In this document: positions 1 to 5,213 of the stretch, piece after piece | Numbering within the stretch: position 1 is the first letter of the stretch | Layout: each line of letters starts with the position of its first letter | Assembly (NCBI GenBank): GCA_948434855.1 | Contig: CAOJFR010000048.1 | Span: 1 to 5,213, forward strand | Direction of reading: 5' to 3' | Origin: an uncultured Clostridia bacterium | Lineage (GTDB): Bacteria; Bacillota; Clostridia; Christensenellales; UBA1242 | Length of the DNA: 5,213 nt | Notes under the pieces: model-generated | Told to the model about the DNA's origin: nothing | The model's database searches: none | Seen by the model: only the letters and a program-made list of their open reading frames with translations | Made by a program: the position numbers and the translations under genes

Positions 1-857
1 CTTTTGAAAAGGGTGAAAGAGAAATGCTTTCACTTATAAACAAAAATGCAATAGAAGATGCTGGGCTAAAAAGAAAAGATATAGACCTATATCTTGGTGG
101 CGATCTTATGAATCAAATTGTTTCAAGCAACTATGTTGCAGAGTCCATGCAGGTTCCGTTTGTTGGAATATACTCAGCTTGTTCAACCATCACTGCCAGC
201 ATAGGAATAGGTAGTTGTCTGCTTGATGCCGGCGGATTTAAAAATATATTGTGCTCAACAATCAGTCACTTCAGTGCAGCAGAAAGACAATATCGTTATC
301 CACTAGAATTTGGAAATCAAAGACAATGCTATTCTCAGTGGACGGTTACGGCAGGCGGAGGCTTTGTGCTTTCAACTAAAAAGTCCGCAGTAAAAGTATC
401 AAGAATATGTTTTGGAAGAGTCCAAGATTTTGGCGTTGTTGATATTGCAAATATGGGCGCAGCAATGGCGCCAGCAGCTTGCGATACACTGTGCAATTAT
501 TTTGCGGACACAAAAACACAGCCTAATGATTATGACTTAATTGCAACTGGAGACCTTGGCAAACTAGGCTCTGATATATTAAGAGATCTAATTGAAGATA
601 AGGGCTATGTTTTGGAACAAAACTATATTGATATTGGGCATTCAATATATTCATTTGAAGAAGAATCTTATCAGGGTGGAAGTGGAGCAGGATGTTCTGC
701 ATCAGTGCTTGCAACCTATATTATGGATAAGCTTGAAAGCAAAAAATTTAAAAAGGTTTTGGTTGTTGCAACAGGTGCATTAATGAGCACAACTTCAAAC
801 CAGCAAGGAGATTCAATTCCGTCAGTGGCTCATTTAATTGAGCTTGTGTCAGAATAA
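1..857 (+). CDS. spoVAD: Stage V sporulation protein AD (SpoVAD), 5' end cut by the window
   Basis: SpoVAD is a soluble, thiolase-fold protein of the SpoVA complex at the spore inner membrane. In Bacillus it binds dipicolinic acid (DPA) and is needed for DPA uptake into the forespore. The reading frame is open from the first full codon (base 3) to TAA at 855-857, giving 284 visible residues. The family is about 335-345 long, so roughly 50-60 N-terminal residues lie outside. The ATG at 24 is internal: the residues before it (FEKGERE) continue the family's conserved helix. Family hallmarks, counted from base 3, are SACST at 58-62 (the thiolase nucleophile-loop position), SHFSAAERQYRYP at 88-100, NMGAAMAPAA at 150-159, GDLGKLG at 183-189 and GGSGAGCSA at 225-233. 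spoVAE follows after 10 nt, and spoVAC would be expected just upstream. In Bacillus this operon is driven by SigG in the forespore; its promoter is not in the window. Identity is very secure. Confidence 0.96.
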   Translation, partial: FEKGEREMLSLINKNAIEDAGLKRKDIDLYLGGDLMNQIVSSNYVAESMQVPFVGIYSACSTITASIGIGSCLLDAGGFKNILCSTISHFSAAERQYRYPLEFGNQRQCYSQWTVTAGGGFVLSTKKSAVKVSRICFGRVQDFGVVDIANMGAAMAPAACDTLCNYFADTKTQPNDYDLIATGDLGKLGSDILRDLIEDKGYVLEQNYIDIGHSIYSFEEESYQGGSGAGCSASVLATYIMDKLESKKFKKVLVVATGALMSTTSNQQGDSIPSVAHLIELVSE

Positions 858-862
858 GGAGG
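856..862 (+). promoter_or_regulatory. Strong Shine-Dalgarno sequence of spoVAE
   Basis: AAGGAGG overlaps the last two bases of the spoVAD stop codon (855-857) and lies 5 nt before the ATG at 868. It fixes the spoVAE start at 868 rather than the in-frame TTG at 838. Its overlap with the upstream stop suggests translational coupling of the two genes (inference). Confidence 0.9.
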
Positions 863-867
863 CAAAT

Positions 868-1242
868 ATGTCGGCAGCAATACTTATGTATGTTAAAGTA
901 TTTTTTGTTGGGGGATTAATTTGTATGATTGCTGAGCTCATTCAAATAAAAACAAAAATTACACCTGCAAGAATTTTGGTAATATTTTTAATGGTAGGAG
1001 CAGTGCTTGGTGGCTTTGGAATTTATAACTATGTGGTTGAGTGGGCAGGTGCTGGGGCAACAGTTCCTATAATAGGATTTGGAAATGCGCTTGCAAGAGG
1101 AGCGATTGAAGGTGCAGTCTCAAATGGATTTTTTGGAGCTATTGGTGGCGGCTTAATGGCAACATCAGCAGGTGTTGCAGTGTCCATTGGGCTTAGCTAT
1201 TTGGTGTCATTTTTTGTATCATCAAAAAGCAAAAAAAACTAA
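868..1242 (+). CDS. spoVAE: Stage V sporulation protein AE (SpoVAE/SpoVAEB), membrane protein
   Basis: A small integral membrane protein of the SpoVA system, which with SpoVAC and SpoVAD forms the conserved core for DPA movement across the spore inner membrane. It has 124 residues, near the usual 115-125 of the family. Hydrophobic segments lie at about 4-26, 34-58 and 88-118. Between them is the glycine-rich conserved stretch GAGATVPIIGFGNALARGAI (61-80), followed by the FFGAIGGGL element (88-96); both match the SpoVAE family closely. The C-terminus is a short basic tail (SSKSKKN) encoded partly by a run of eight A (1231-1238). The start at ATG 868 follows a perfect AAGGAGG; the TTG at 838 would overlap spoVAD by 20 nt and has no ribosome site. 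Same operon as spoVAD, so probably forespore-expressed (inference from Bacillus SigG control). Confidence 0.95.
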   Translation: MSAAILMYVKVFFVGGLICMIAELIQIKTKITPARILVIFLMVGAVLGGFGIYNYVVEWAGAGATVPIIGFGNALARGAIEGAVSNGFFGAIGGGLMATSAGVAVSIGLSYLVSFFVSSKSKKN

Positions 1243-1246
1243 ATTG

Positions 1247-1275
1247 TTATATTTTAACTTAGTCATTAATATAAT
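1247..1275 (+). promoter_or_regulatory. Candidate SigE-type promoter of yunB
   Basis: TTATATT (1247-1253) matches 6 of 7 positions of the Bacillus SigE -35 consensus as I recall it (KMATATT). After a 14-nt spacer, AATATAAT (1268-1275) matches 6 of 8 positions of the -10 consensus (CATACAHT). yunB is SigE-controlled in B. subtilis, which supports the reading. The expected transcription start is at or next to the A of the yunB ATG (1281). The region is extremely AT-rich, so chance matches are a real risk. TATAAT at 1270-1275 also equals a SigA -10, but its only plausible -35 (TTGTTA, 1244-1249) is 20 nt away. Confidence 0.4.
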
Positions 1276-1280
1276 TTAAT

Positions 1281-1982
1281 ATGAAACGAAAAAGCAGAAA
1301 ATTTGGTGTAAAATGCGTTAATTTAAGCAAATTTCGCATTAAAAACAAGTTTTTTGCGTTTTTTCTATTGCTTGTTATTTTAACAATTTTATATATAAGA
1401 TATCTTGCAACACCAATAGTAATTGCAAACACAGAAACTCAAATAGGCAACTATGCCACAAGGTCAATCAACTATGCCATTGCAGACACGATGAATCAAA
1501 ATGTTAGTTATGGCGACCTTGTCACGGTTGTGAAAGATGATAATAATGATGTTGCATACATTGAGGCAAATTCTGTTAGAATCAACTTGCTCTCAAGAGC
1601 AATGAGCAAAGTTGTCATGTCAAACTTTTTAGAGTTTGCAAAAAATCCAATAAAAGTTTCGCTAGGTTCATTTACAGGAATTTCAATATTAACAGGGGTT
1701 GGGCCAAAGCTAGCTTTTAGTGTAAACCCATATGGCGAAGTATATTGCTATTTCACTTCAAATTTTGAGTCTGCTGGAATTAACCAAACCTATCACAAAA
1801 TTTATTTAGTAATTTCAATAAAAATAAATATTGTTTTTCCATTTAAAAAACTTGCTGTTGATAGTGCTTCAGAAGTGCTACTTTGTGAAACATTAATTGT
1901 TGGCAAAATTCCAGAAGTATACTTAAATTCAAACACATTAACAGAGATGTTAAATTTGGTTCCAACAAAGTTTAGTTCTTGA
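1281..1982 (+). CDS. yunB: Sporulation protein YunB
   Basis: YunB is a membrane-anchored sporulation protein, SigE-controlled in the mother cell of B. subtilis. Its biochemical role is not established, though mutants are impaired in sporulation. The 233 residues begin with a very basic cytoplasmic tail (residues 1-23), then one membrane segment (24-39, FFAFFLLLVILTILYI), then a long extracytoplasmic domain. Family-typical elements are the SFTGISILTGVGPKL stretch (130-144), AGINQT..K (166-173), the VFPFKK segment (185-190) and GKIPEVY (208-214). ATG 1281 is the only usable start before the membrane segment, since no ATG, GTG or TTG codon occurs in frame between it and residue 24. There is no Shine-Dalgarno sequence before it. 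It lies 38 nt after spoVAE, and its TGA (1980-1982) overlaps the -35 box of the next operon. The shorter C-terminus lacks the Ser-rich tail I recall in Bacillus YunB. Confidence 0.88.
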   Translation: MKRKSRKFGVKCVNLSKFRIKNKFFAFFLLLVILTILYIRYLATPIVIANTETQIGNYATRSINYAIADTMNQNVSYGDLVTVVKDDNNDVAYIEANSVRINLLSRAMSKVVMSNFLEFAKNPIKVSLGSFTGISILTGVGPKLAFSVNPYGEVYCYFTSNFESAGINQTYHKIYLVISIKINIVFPFKKLAVDSASEVLLCETLIVGKIPEVYLNSNTLTEMLNLVPTKFSS

Positions 1983-2007
1983 CAAAATTTTATTATTGTT
2001 TCATAAT
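1979..2007 (+). promoter_or_regulatory. SigA-type promoter of the cysteine desulfurase-thiI operon
   Basis: A perfect -35 box TTGACA (1979-1984) overlaps the yunB stop codon. After exactly 17 nt comes CATAAT (2002-2007), which matches the -10 consensus TATAAT at 5 of 6 positions. Counting 7 nt past the -10 puts the transcription start on the A of the desulfurase ATG at 2014, with the favoured T at -1 and purine at +1. There is no extended -10 TG. This gives the sulfur-transfer genes their own vegetative promoter, independent of the sporulation genes upstream. Confidence 0.78.
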
Positions 2008-2013
2008 TATTTT

Positions 2014-3165
2014 ATGGAAAAAATTTATTACTTAGATAATGCTTCAACCACAAAAGTATTTGACGTTGTTTTTGATATAATAAAAAGTGAAAACGAAGTT
2101 GGCTTTTATAATCCAAGTGCTTCATATAAGCAGTCTATTTTGGTTAAAAAGAAATTAGATGAAGCAAGGGCAAACATAACACAGTTTCTTGGTGGAAGTG
2201 GCGGAAAATTATATTTCACTTCAAGTGCAACAGAATCAAACAACACTGTTTTTTCTGGTGTTCATTTAAGGGCAGGTCAAGTTGTTTTAATTTCAGCAGG
2301 CGAGCATCCATCAGTTTATAGTGCTGCACATAAATTAGAAAAGAATGGTATTAGAGTTGTTGATATTCCTCTTGATAGAGATGGAAGAGTTGATAGAGAA
2401 AAATTTGCGAGTTTATTGCAGCAAGAAAATGTTGCACTGGTTTCGGTCATCCATGTTTCAAATGAAACAGGTGTAGTTAATGACATAAAAGGCTTGGTTA
2501 AACTTGCAAAACAAATTAATCCAAAAATAATTTTTCATTCAGATGGGGTTCAGGCGTTTGGCAAAATCAAGTTTTCGTTAAAAGATCTGGGCGTAGACTT
2601 ATATACGGTTTCAGCTCACAAGCTTTATGCTCCTAGGGGAATTGCTGGGCTCTGGGTAAAGAGTGGAGTTTTGATTGATCCACTTCTTGTTGGTGGTGGT
2701 CAAGAGTCTGGGTTTAGATCTTCAACTGAAAATGTTGCTGGGGCACTGGCGTTTAATGGTGCGTCAAAAATTGCCTTAGATGATTTTGACAGAAATTATG
2801 AAGCGGTAAAAAGCCTTAAAGATGAGCTTATAGAAAAACTCATGAAAAGCAAGATTAATGAAAAATTAAAAATTAATTCACAGGGTGAGTGTAGTCCATA
2901 TATATTGTCACTGTCTTTTGCAGGCATAAAAGGAGAGGTTTTAATGTATGCCTTAGAGACAGATGGAATTTTAATTTCAACAGGTTCTGCTTGCTCTTCA
3001 AAAAAAGCGGGAAACAGAGTGCTTGAAGCAATGGATCTTAATCAAACAGAAGTTGTTGGAAGCATTCGCATCAGCTTTTCGCCATATTGTGATTATGATA
3101 TAGATTACATAGTAAGCTGTTTAGAAAAAAATATACTTAGGCTTTATGCAAATGTAAAAAGGTAA
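2014..3165 (+). CDS. nifS: Cysteine desulfurase, NifS/IscS family (ThiI-partner type)
   Basis: A PLP-dependent enzyme that converts L-cysteine to alanine and carries the sulfur as a persulfide on an active-site cysteine. It has 383 residues from ATG 2014, the usual NifS length. Visible landmarks are YYLDNASTTK (5-14), FTSSATESNN (68-77), His98 in GEHPSV, Asn150 in SNETG, Asp177 and Gln180 in HSDGVQAFGK, the PLP lysine Lys203 in SAHK, GGGQESGFRSSTEN (227-240), catalytic Cys327 in STGSACSSKK, and Arg352 expected to bind the substrate carboxylate. No expected catalytic residue is missing. thiI begins 7 nt downstream, as in the B. subtilis nifZ-thiI pair, so the likely acceptor is ThiI (inference). 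A TTG at 1996 would add six residues but lies inside the promoter. No Shine-Dalgarno sequence precedes the ATG, consistent with a leaderless message. A broader Fe-S cluster role cannot be excluded, but no iscU/nifU-type scaffold gene is present here. Confidence 0.95.
   Translation: MEKIYYLDNASTTKVFDVVFDIIKSENEVGFYNPSASYKQSILVKKKLDEARANITQFLGGSGGKLYFTSSATESNNTVFSGVHLRAGQVVLISAGEHPSVYSAAHKLEKNGIRVVDIPLDRDGRVDREKFASLLQQENVALVSVIHVSNETGVVNDIKGLVKLAKQINPKIIFHSDGVQAFGKIKFSLKDLGVDLYTVSAHKLYAPRGIAGLWVKSGVLIDPLLVGGGQESGFRSSTENVAGALAFNGASKIALDDFDRNYEAVKSLKDELIEKLMKSKINEKLKINSQGECSPYILSLSFAGIKGEVLMYALETDGILISTGSACSSKKAGNRVLEAMDLNQTEVVGSIRISFSPYCDYDIDYIVSCLEKNILRLYANVKR
3158..3162 (+). promoter_or_regulatory. 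Shine-Dalgarno sequence of thiI
   Basis: AAAGG, within a longer A-rich run, ends just before the desulfurase stop codon (3163-3165) and 10 nt upstream of the thiI ATG (3173). It is a moderate match with a slightly long spacer. It supports reinitiation or coupled translation inside the operon. Confidence 0.6.
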
Positions 3166-3172
3166 GAAAAAA

Positions 3173-4342
3173 ATGGAAAAATCAATATTAATTAGATTTA
3201 GTGAAATATTTTTAAAAGGAAAAAATCGTGGATATTTTGAAAGATTTTTATTTCAAAACATAAAGTTAGCACTAAGTAGTTTTGAACTTGAAGTTTGCAA
3301 AATCCCAGGAAGATATGAAGTTAAAAATTATAGGGAAGAAGATGAAGCCAATATAATTGAAAGGCTAAAGAAAATTCCAGGGGTCTTTTCGTTTTCTCCT
3401 GCAATAAAAATAGAAACTGATTTTCAAAAAATTTCTGAAATAGCAGTTTCCATGATGAGTGACTTAAGTGGAACATTTAAGGTAGATACCAATCGTGCAG
3501 ATAAGCATACGCTTTCATTAAATTCAATGCAAATTTCTGCAGAGCTTGGTGGAAGAATACTTGCAGCAAATTCAAGGCTTAAGGTAGAAATAAAAAACCC
3601 AGAACACATTTTACATATTGATATCAGAGAGAATAAAGAAACATATCTTTATGCAGAAACAATTTTTGGTGTTGGAGGAATGCCCGTTGGAACTTCAGGC
3701 AGTGGACTGTTGCTTCTCTCTGGTGGCATAGACAGCCCAGTGGCTGGTTATATGATGGCAAAGCGTGGCGTTAAACTTTCATGCGTGCATTTTCATAGTC
3801 ATCCATACACTTCAAACATGGCAAGAGAAAAGGTTGAAAGTTTGGCAAAAATATTAACAGACTTTGCAGGAACTTTAACAGTTTATATGGTTTCAATGAC
3901 AGAGCTTCAAGAACAAATCAATGCCTGCTGTGATGACTCATACACAATCACTCTTTTAAGGCGAGGGATGTTCACAGTAGCAGAAAAATTATGCAAAAAA
4001 TATGGCAAGCGAATGATAATAACAGGCGAGAGTTTGGGTCAAGTTGCAAGCCAAACAATAGAATCTATGACGGTTGTTTCAGAAGTTGTAAAAAGCACTC
4101 CAATCATAAGACCGCTTGTTGCGTTTGATAAATGTGAAACAATAGACATTGCAAAAAAGATAGGCACCTTTGAAAAATCAATAGAGCCATATGAAGATTG
4201 TTGCACCGTGTTTTTGCCTGAAAGTCCAGTTGTAAGACCAGAACTATACAAGGTTAAAAGGGAACAAGATAAGCTTGATTTTGATGGAATAATTGAAAGA
4301 GCAATGCAAACAATTGAAGTTGTAGAAATTAAGGCAGATTAA
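3173..4342 (+). CDS. thiI: tRNA 4-thiouridine synthase ThiI (short form, no rhodanese domain)
   Basis: ThiI adenylates uridine 8 of tRNA with ATP and inserts sulfur to give 4-thiouridine. In some bacteria it also feeds sulfur to thiamine thiazole synthesis. The 389 residues contain an N-terminal ferredoxin-like domain (about 1-70; MEKSILIRFSEIFLKGKNRG), a THUMP RNA-binding domain (about 75-165; FKVDTNRADKHTLSLNSM) and an AANH/PP-loop ATPase domain entered through GVGGMPVGTSG, with the ATP loop SGGIDSP at 183-189. The family's arginine helix (LLRRGMFTVAEKL, 261-273), TGESLGQVASQT (284-295) and PYEDCCTVF with Cys343/Cys344 (339-347) are present. It stops after the PP-loop domain, so it lacks the C-terminal rhodanese domain of E. 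coli ThiI (482 aa), like the approximately 400-residue B. subtilis protein. Sulfur probably comes directly from the adjacent desulfurase to the CC motif (inference). Its stop codon overlaps that of the convergent gene. Confidence 0.96.
   Translation: MEKSILIRFSEIFLKGKNRGYFERFLFQNIKLALSSFELEVCKIPGRYEVKNYREEDEANIIERLKKIPGVFSFSPAIKIETDFQKISEIAVSMMSDLSGTFKVDTNRADKHTLSLNSMQISAELGGRILAANSRLKVEIKNPEHILHIDIRENKETYLYAETIFGVGGMPVGTSGSGLLLLSGGIDSPVAGYMMAKRGVKLSCVHFHSHPYTSNMAREKVESLAKILTDFAGTLTVYMVSMTELQEQINACCDDSYTITLLRRGMFTVAEKLCKKYGKRMIITGESLGQVASQTIESMTVVSEVVKSTPIIRPLVAFDKCETIDIAKKIGTFEKSIEPYEDCCTVFLPESPVVRPELYKVKREQDKLDFDGIIERAMQTIEVVEIKAD
4339..4342. other. Shared palindromic stop TTAA of two convergent genes
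   Basis: The thiI stop is TAA at 4340-4342 on the plus strand. The penicillin-binding protein stop is TAA on the minus strand, covering 4339-4341. The palindrome TTAA supplies both, so the two coding regions meet with no intergenic DNA at all. Confidence 0.93.
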
Positions 4343-5213
4343 AAAGTTCGCAGTTTTACATAATTTGACTTAAAAGTTTTTCCAGTTGATTTTTCGCAAA
4401 ATTCAACAAAATACTCGTAAATTTCATGCGATTTTGCCATTTTATCCTCAAATTTGATAATTTTATCATTTTGCTCACTGGCAGAAGAAATAATTTCTTC
4501 TGCTTTTTCATTTTTTCTAAAAATCTTATAAGAATAGCCATCTGAGATAAAAAAGCTAATAATTGGTTTTTTATTTTCAAAGTTAAAAACTTCAATTTTT
4601 GCATTTAAAGTAAGCTTTTTTTGTGAAGGCATATTTGCTTTTGCAAACACTTCAGAAAGTCCATCTTTAGAATCTGTTGTGATTGACACAATATTTTTTT
4701 CGTAGTCAGATTTGCTTATCATAGCTTTTTCAACAGAGTGTGGCTTAGTAAAATTAGCTGGTTTTTCATCTGCATAAATCATGTTATAAACATCCTTTGA
4801 AAGCATGCTAGGATAAGTTGCACCATTAATTTTTTCAGACATTTCTCTTCCACCAAAATAAGATAAAACGGTGTGAGCAGATGTGTAAGATACATTATAA
4901 GCGTCAGTATTCTTTGAGCCAGAGCTTGCACCAACTGTTCCAGTTTTGCTTGCAATTTCAAAGTTTAAATCCTTAAGTCTTTTGGCAGTTCCGGTTTTGC
5001 TGGCGTCCTTTAAAATGTCCGTAATAAGATATGCCGTGCTATCCTTCATAACACTTTTTCGTGGTTTAGAGTCTCTATAAATTTCAGTTTTGTTTTTTAC
5101 AATTTTAGAAATGAATTGAGATTTTTTGAACTCACCATTATTTGCAAAACAGGTATATGCATCACATAGAGAGTTTAGAGTTATTCCGTTTGTAAAACCA
5201 CCAAGAGCAATCG
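4339..5213 (-). CDS. Penicillin-binding protein, transpeptidase domain and C-terminal extension, 5' end cut by the window
   Basis: A peptidoglycan transpeptidase acting outside the cytoplasmic membrane, most like class A (PBP1A-type) enzymes. The frame is open from the window edge to the stop, giving 290 visible residues counted from base 5211. The ATG at 5049 is internal: the 54 residues before it include ALGGFTNGITLNSLCDAYTC and FANNGEF, matching the conserved ALGG...GV/I...AY..FAN block of class A transpeptidases. The active-site KTG motif is SKTGTVG (Lys89), followed by the family's wall-synthesis block NTDAYNVSYT (101-110) and NGATYPSML (129-137). The SxxK serine, the SxN motif and any glycosyltransferase domain would lie beyond the window. 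Residues about 199-290 form a separate hydrophilic C-terminal segment that alternates like beta strands and may be an FN3/Ig-like accessory domain (inference). A monofunctional enzyme cannot be excluded without the N-terminus. Confidence 0.88.
   Translation of the reverse strand, partial: IALGGFTNGITLNSLCDAYTCFANNGEFKKSQFISKIVKNKTEIYRDSKPRKSVMKDSTAYLITDILKDASKTGTAKRLKDLNFEIASKTGTVGASSGSKNTDAYNVSYTSAHTVLSYFGGREMSEKINGATYPSMLSKDVYNMIYADEKPANFTKPHSVEKAMISKSDYEKNIVSITTDSKDGLSEVFAKANMPSQKKLTLNAKIEVFNFENKKPIISFFISDGYSYKIFRKNEKAEEIISSASEQNDKIIKFEDKMAKSHEIYEYFVEFCEKSTGKTFKSNYVKLRTF

Noticed and set aside
24..26. ATG as the start of spoVAD
   Set aside because: The frame stays open to the window edge, and the codons before it encode residues that fit the conserved SpoVAD helix. 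The family needs about 50-60 more N-terminal residues.
523..783. Overlapping open frames on both strands inside spoVAD
   Set aside because: They lie entirely within a clearly conserved gene, have no ribosome sites, and their translations look like low-complexity shadows.
838..840. TTG start for spoVAE
   Set aside because: It lies inside spoVAD with no ribosome site. ATG 868 has a perfect AAGGAGG 5 nt upstream and gives the family's usual N-terminus.
1231..1238. Run of eight A at the end of spoVAE as a programmed frameshift site
   Set aside because: It is three residues from the stop in a basic tail. Slippage would alter only the last few residues and nothing downstream suggests a functional extension.
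1265..1280. ATTAA...TTAAT inverted repeat as a terminator after spoVAE
   Set aside because: A five-pair A/T-only stem without a following T run is too weak and is expected by chance in DNA this AT-rich.
1996..1998. TTG start for the cysteine desulfurase
   Set aside because: It falls within the spacer of the predicted promoter, has no Shine-Dalgarno sequence, and adds six residues outside the family's normal N-terminus.
3424..4251. Minus-strand open frames inside thiI (3424-3609 and 4039-4251)
   Set aside because: They are antisense to the conserved THUMP and PP-loop coding sequence, and their translations show no recognisable features.
4343..4385. A/T-rich imperfect inverted repeats just past thiI as a bidirectional terminator
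   Set aside because: Only four-pair stems could be found by eye, with no GC core. The region also codes for the C-terminus of the penicillin-binding protein.
4356..4961. Other-frame minus-strand open frames (4356-4604 and 4779-4961)
   Set aside because: They overlap the penicillin-binding protein in another frame of the same strand and translate to Leu/Lys-rich shadow peptides.
5047..5049. ATG on the minus strand as the start of a 236-residue protein
   Set aside because: Upstream in-frame codons encode conserved transpeptidase sequence (ALGGFTNGIT, FANNGEF), so the gene continues out of the window.

Overview
The window is AT-rich, tightly packed DNA from an endospore-forming Firmicute, most likely a member of the Clostridia. 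Three genes (spoVAD, spoVAE, yunB) belong to families confined to endospore formers. The ThiI lacks a rhodanese domain and sits directly behind its own cysteine desulfurase, which is the Firmicute arrangement. TAA and TGA both act as ordinary stops, so nothing suggests an altered genetic code. I cannot name a genus.

Layout. Bases 1-1242 hold the 3' part of a spoVA operon: spoVAD (5' end cut by the window) and spoVAE, 10 nt apart, with a strong Shine-Dalgarno sequence across the junction. Bases 1281-1982 hold yunB, a mother-cell sporulation gene, after a 38-nt gap containing a possible SigE-type promoter. Bases 2014-4342 hold a two-gene sulfur-transfer operon, a NifS-type cysteine desulfurase and thiI, 7 nt apart. 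A near-consensus SigA promoter whose -35 box overlaps the yunB stop codon precedes this pair. Bases 4339-5213 hold, on the minus strand, the 3' part of a penicillin-binding protein transpeptidase gene (5' end cut by the window), convergent with thiI.

How the genes work together. SpoVAD and SpoVAE are parts of the inner-membrane system that moves dipicolinic acid into the forespore and releases it at germination. YunB is a membrane-anchored sporulation protein of poorly known role. The desulfurase takes sulfur from cysteine and passes it to ThiI, which thiolates uridine 8 of tRNA. The penicillin-binding protein crosslinks peptidoglycan. So a sporulation block, a tRNA-thiolation operon and a cell-wall gene lie side by side.

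The most interesting signal is regulatory. The two genes that seem to start transcription units (yunB and the desulfurase gene) have no Shine-Dalgarno sequence, and their best promoter matches put the transcription start on the A of the ATG. This suggests leaderless mRNAs. The two operon-internal genes (spoVAE, thiI) do have Shine-Dalgarno sequences. In addition, thiI and the penicillin-binding protein gene share a single TTAA as stop codons on opposite strands, and I see no intrinsic terminator anywhere in the window. I found no RNA gene, mobile element, CRISPR array, repeat family or new multigene system. No gene-free stretch exceeds 38 nt.
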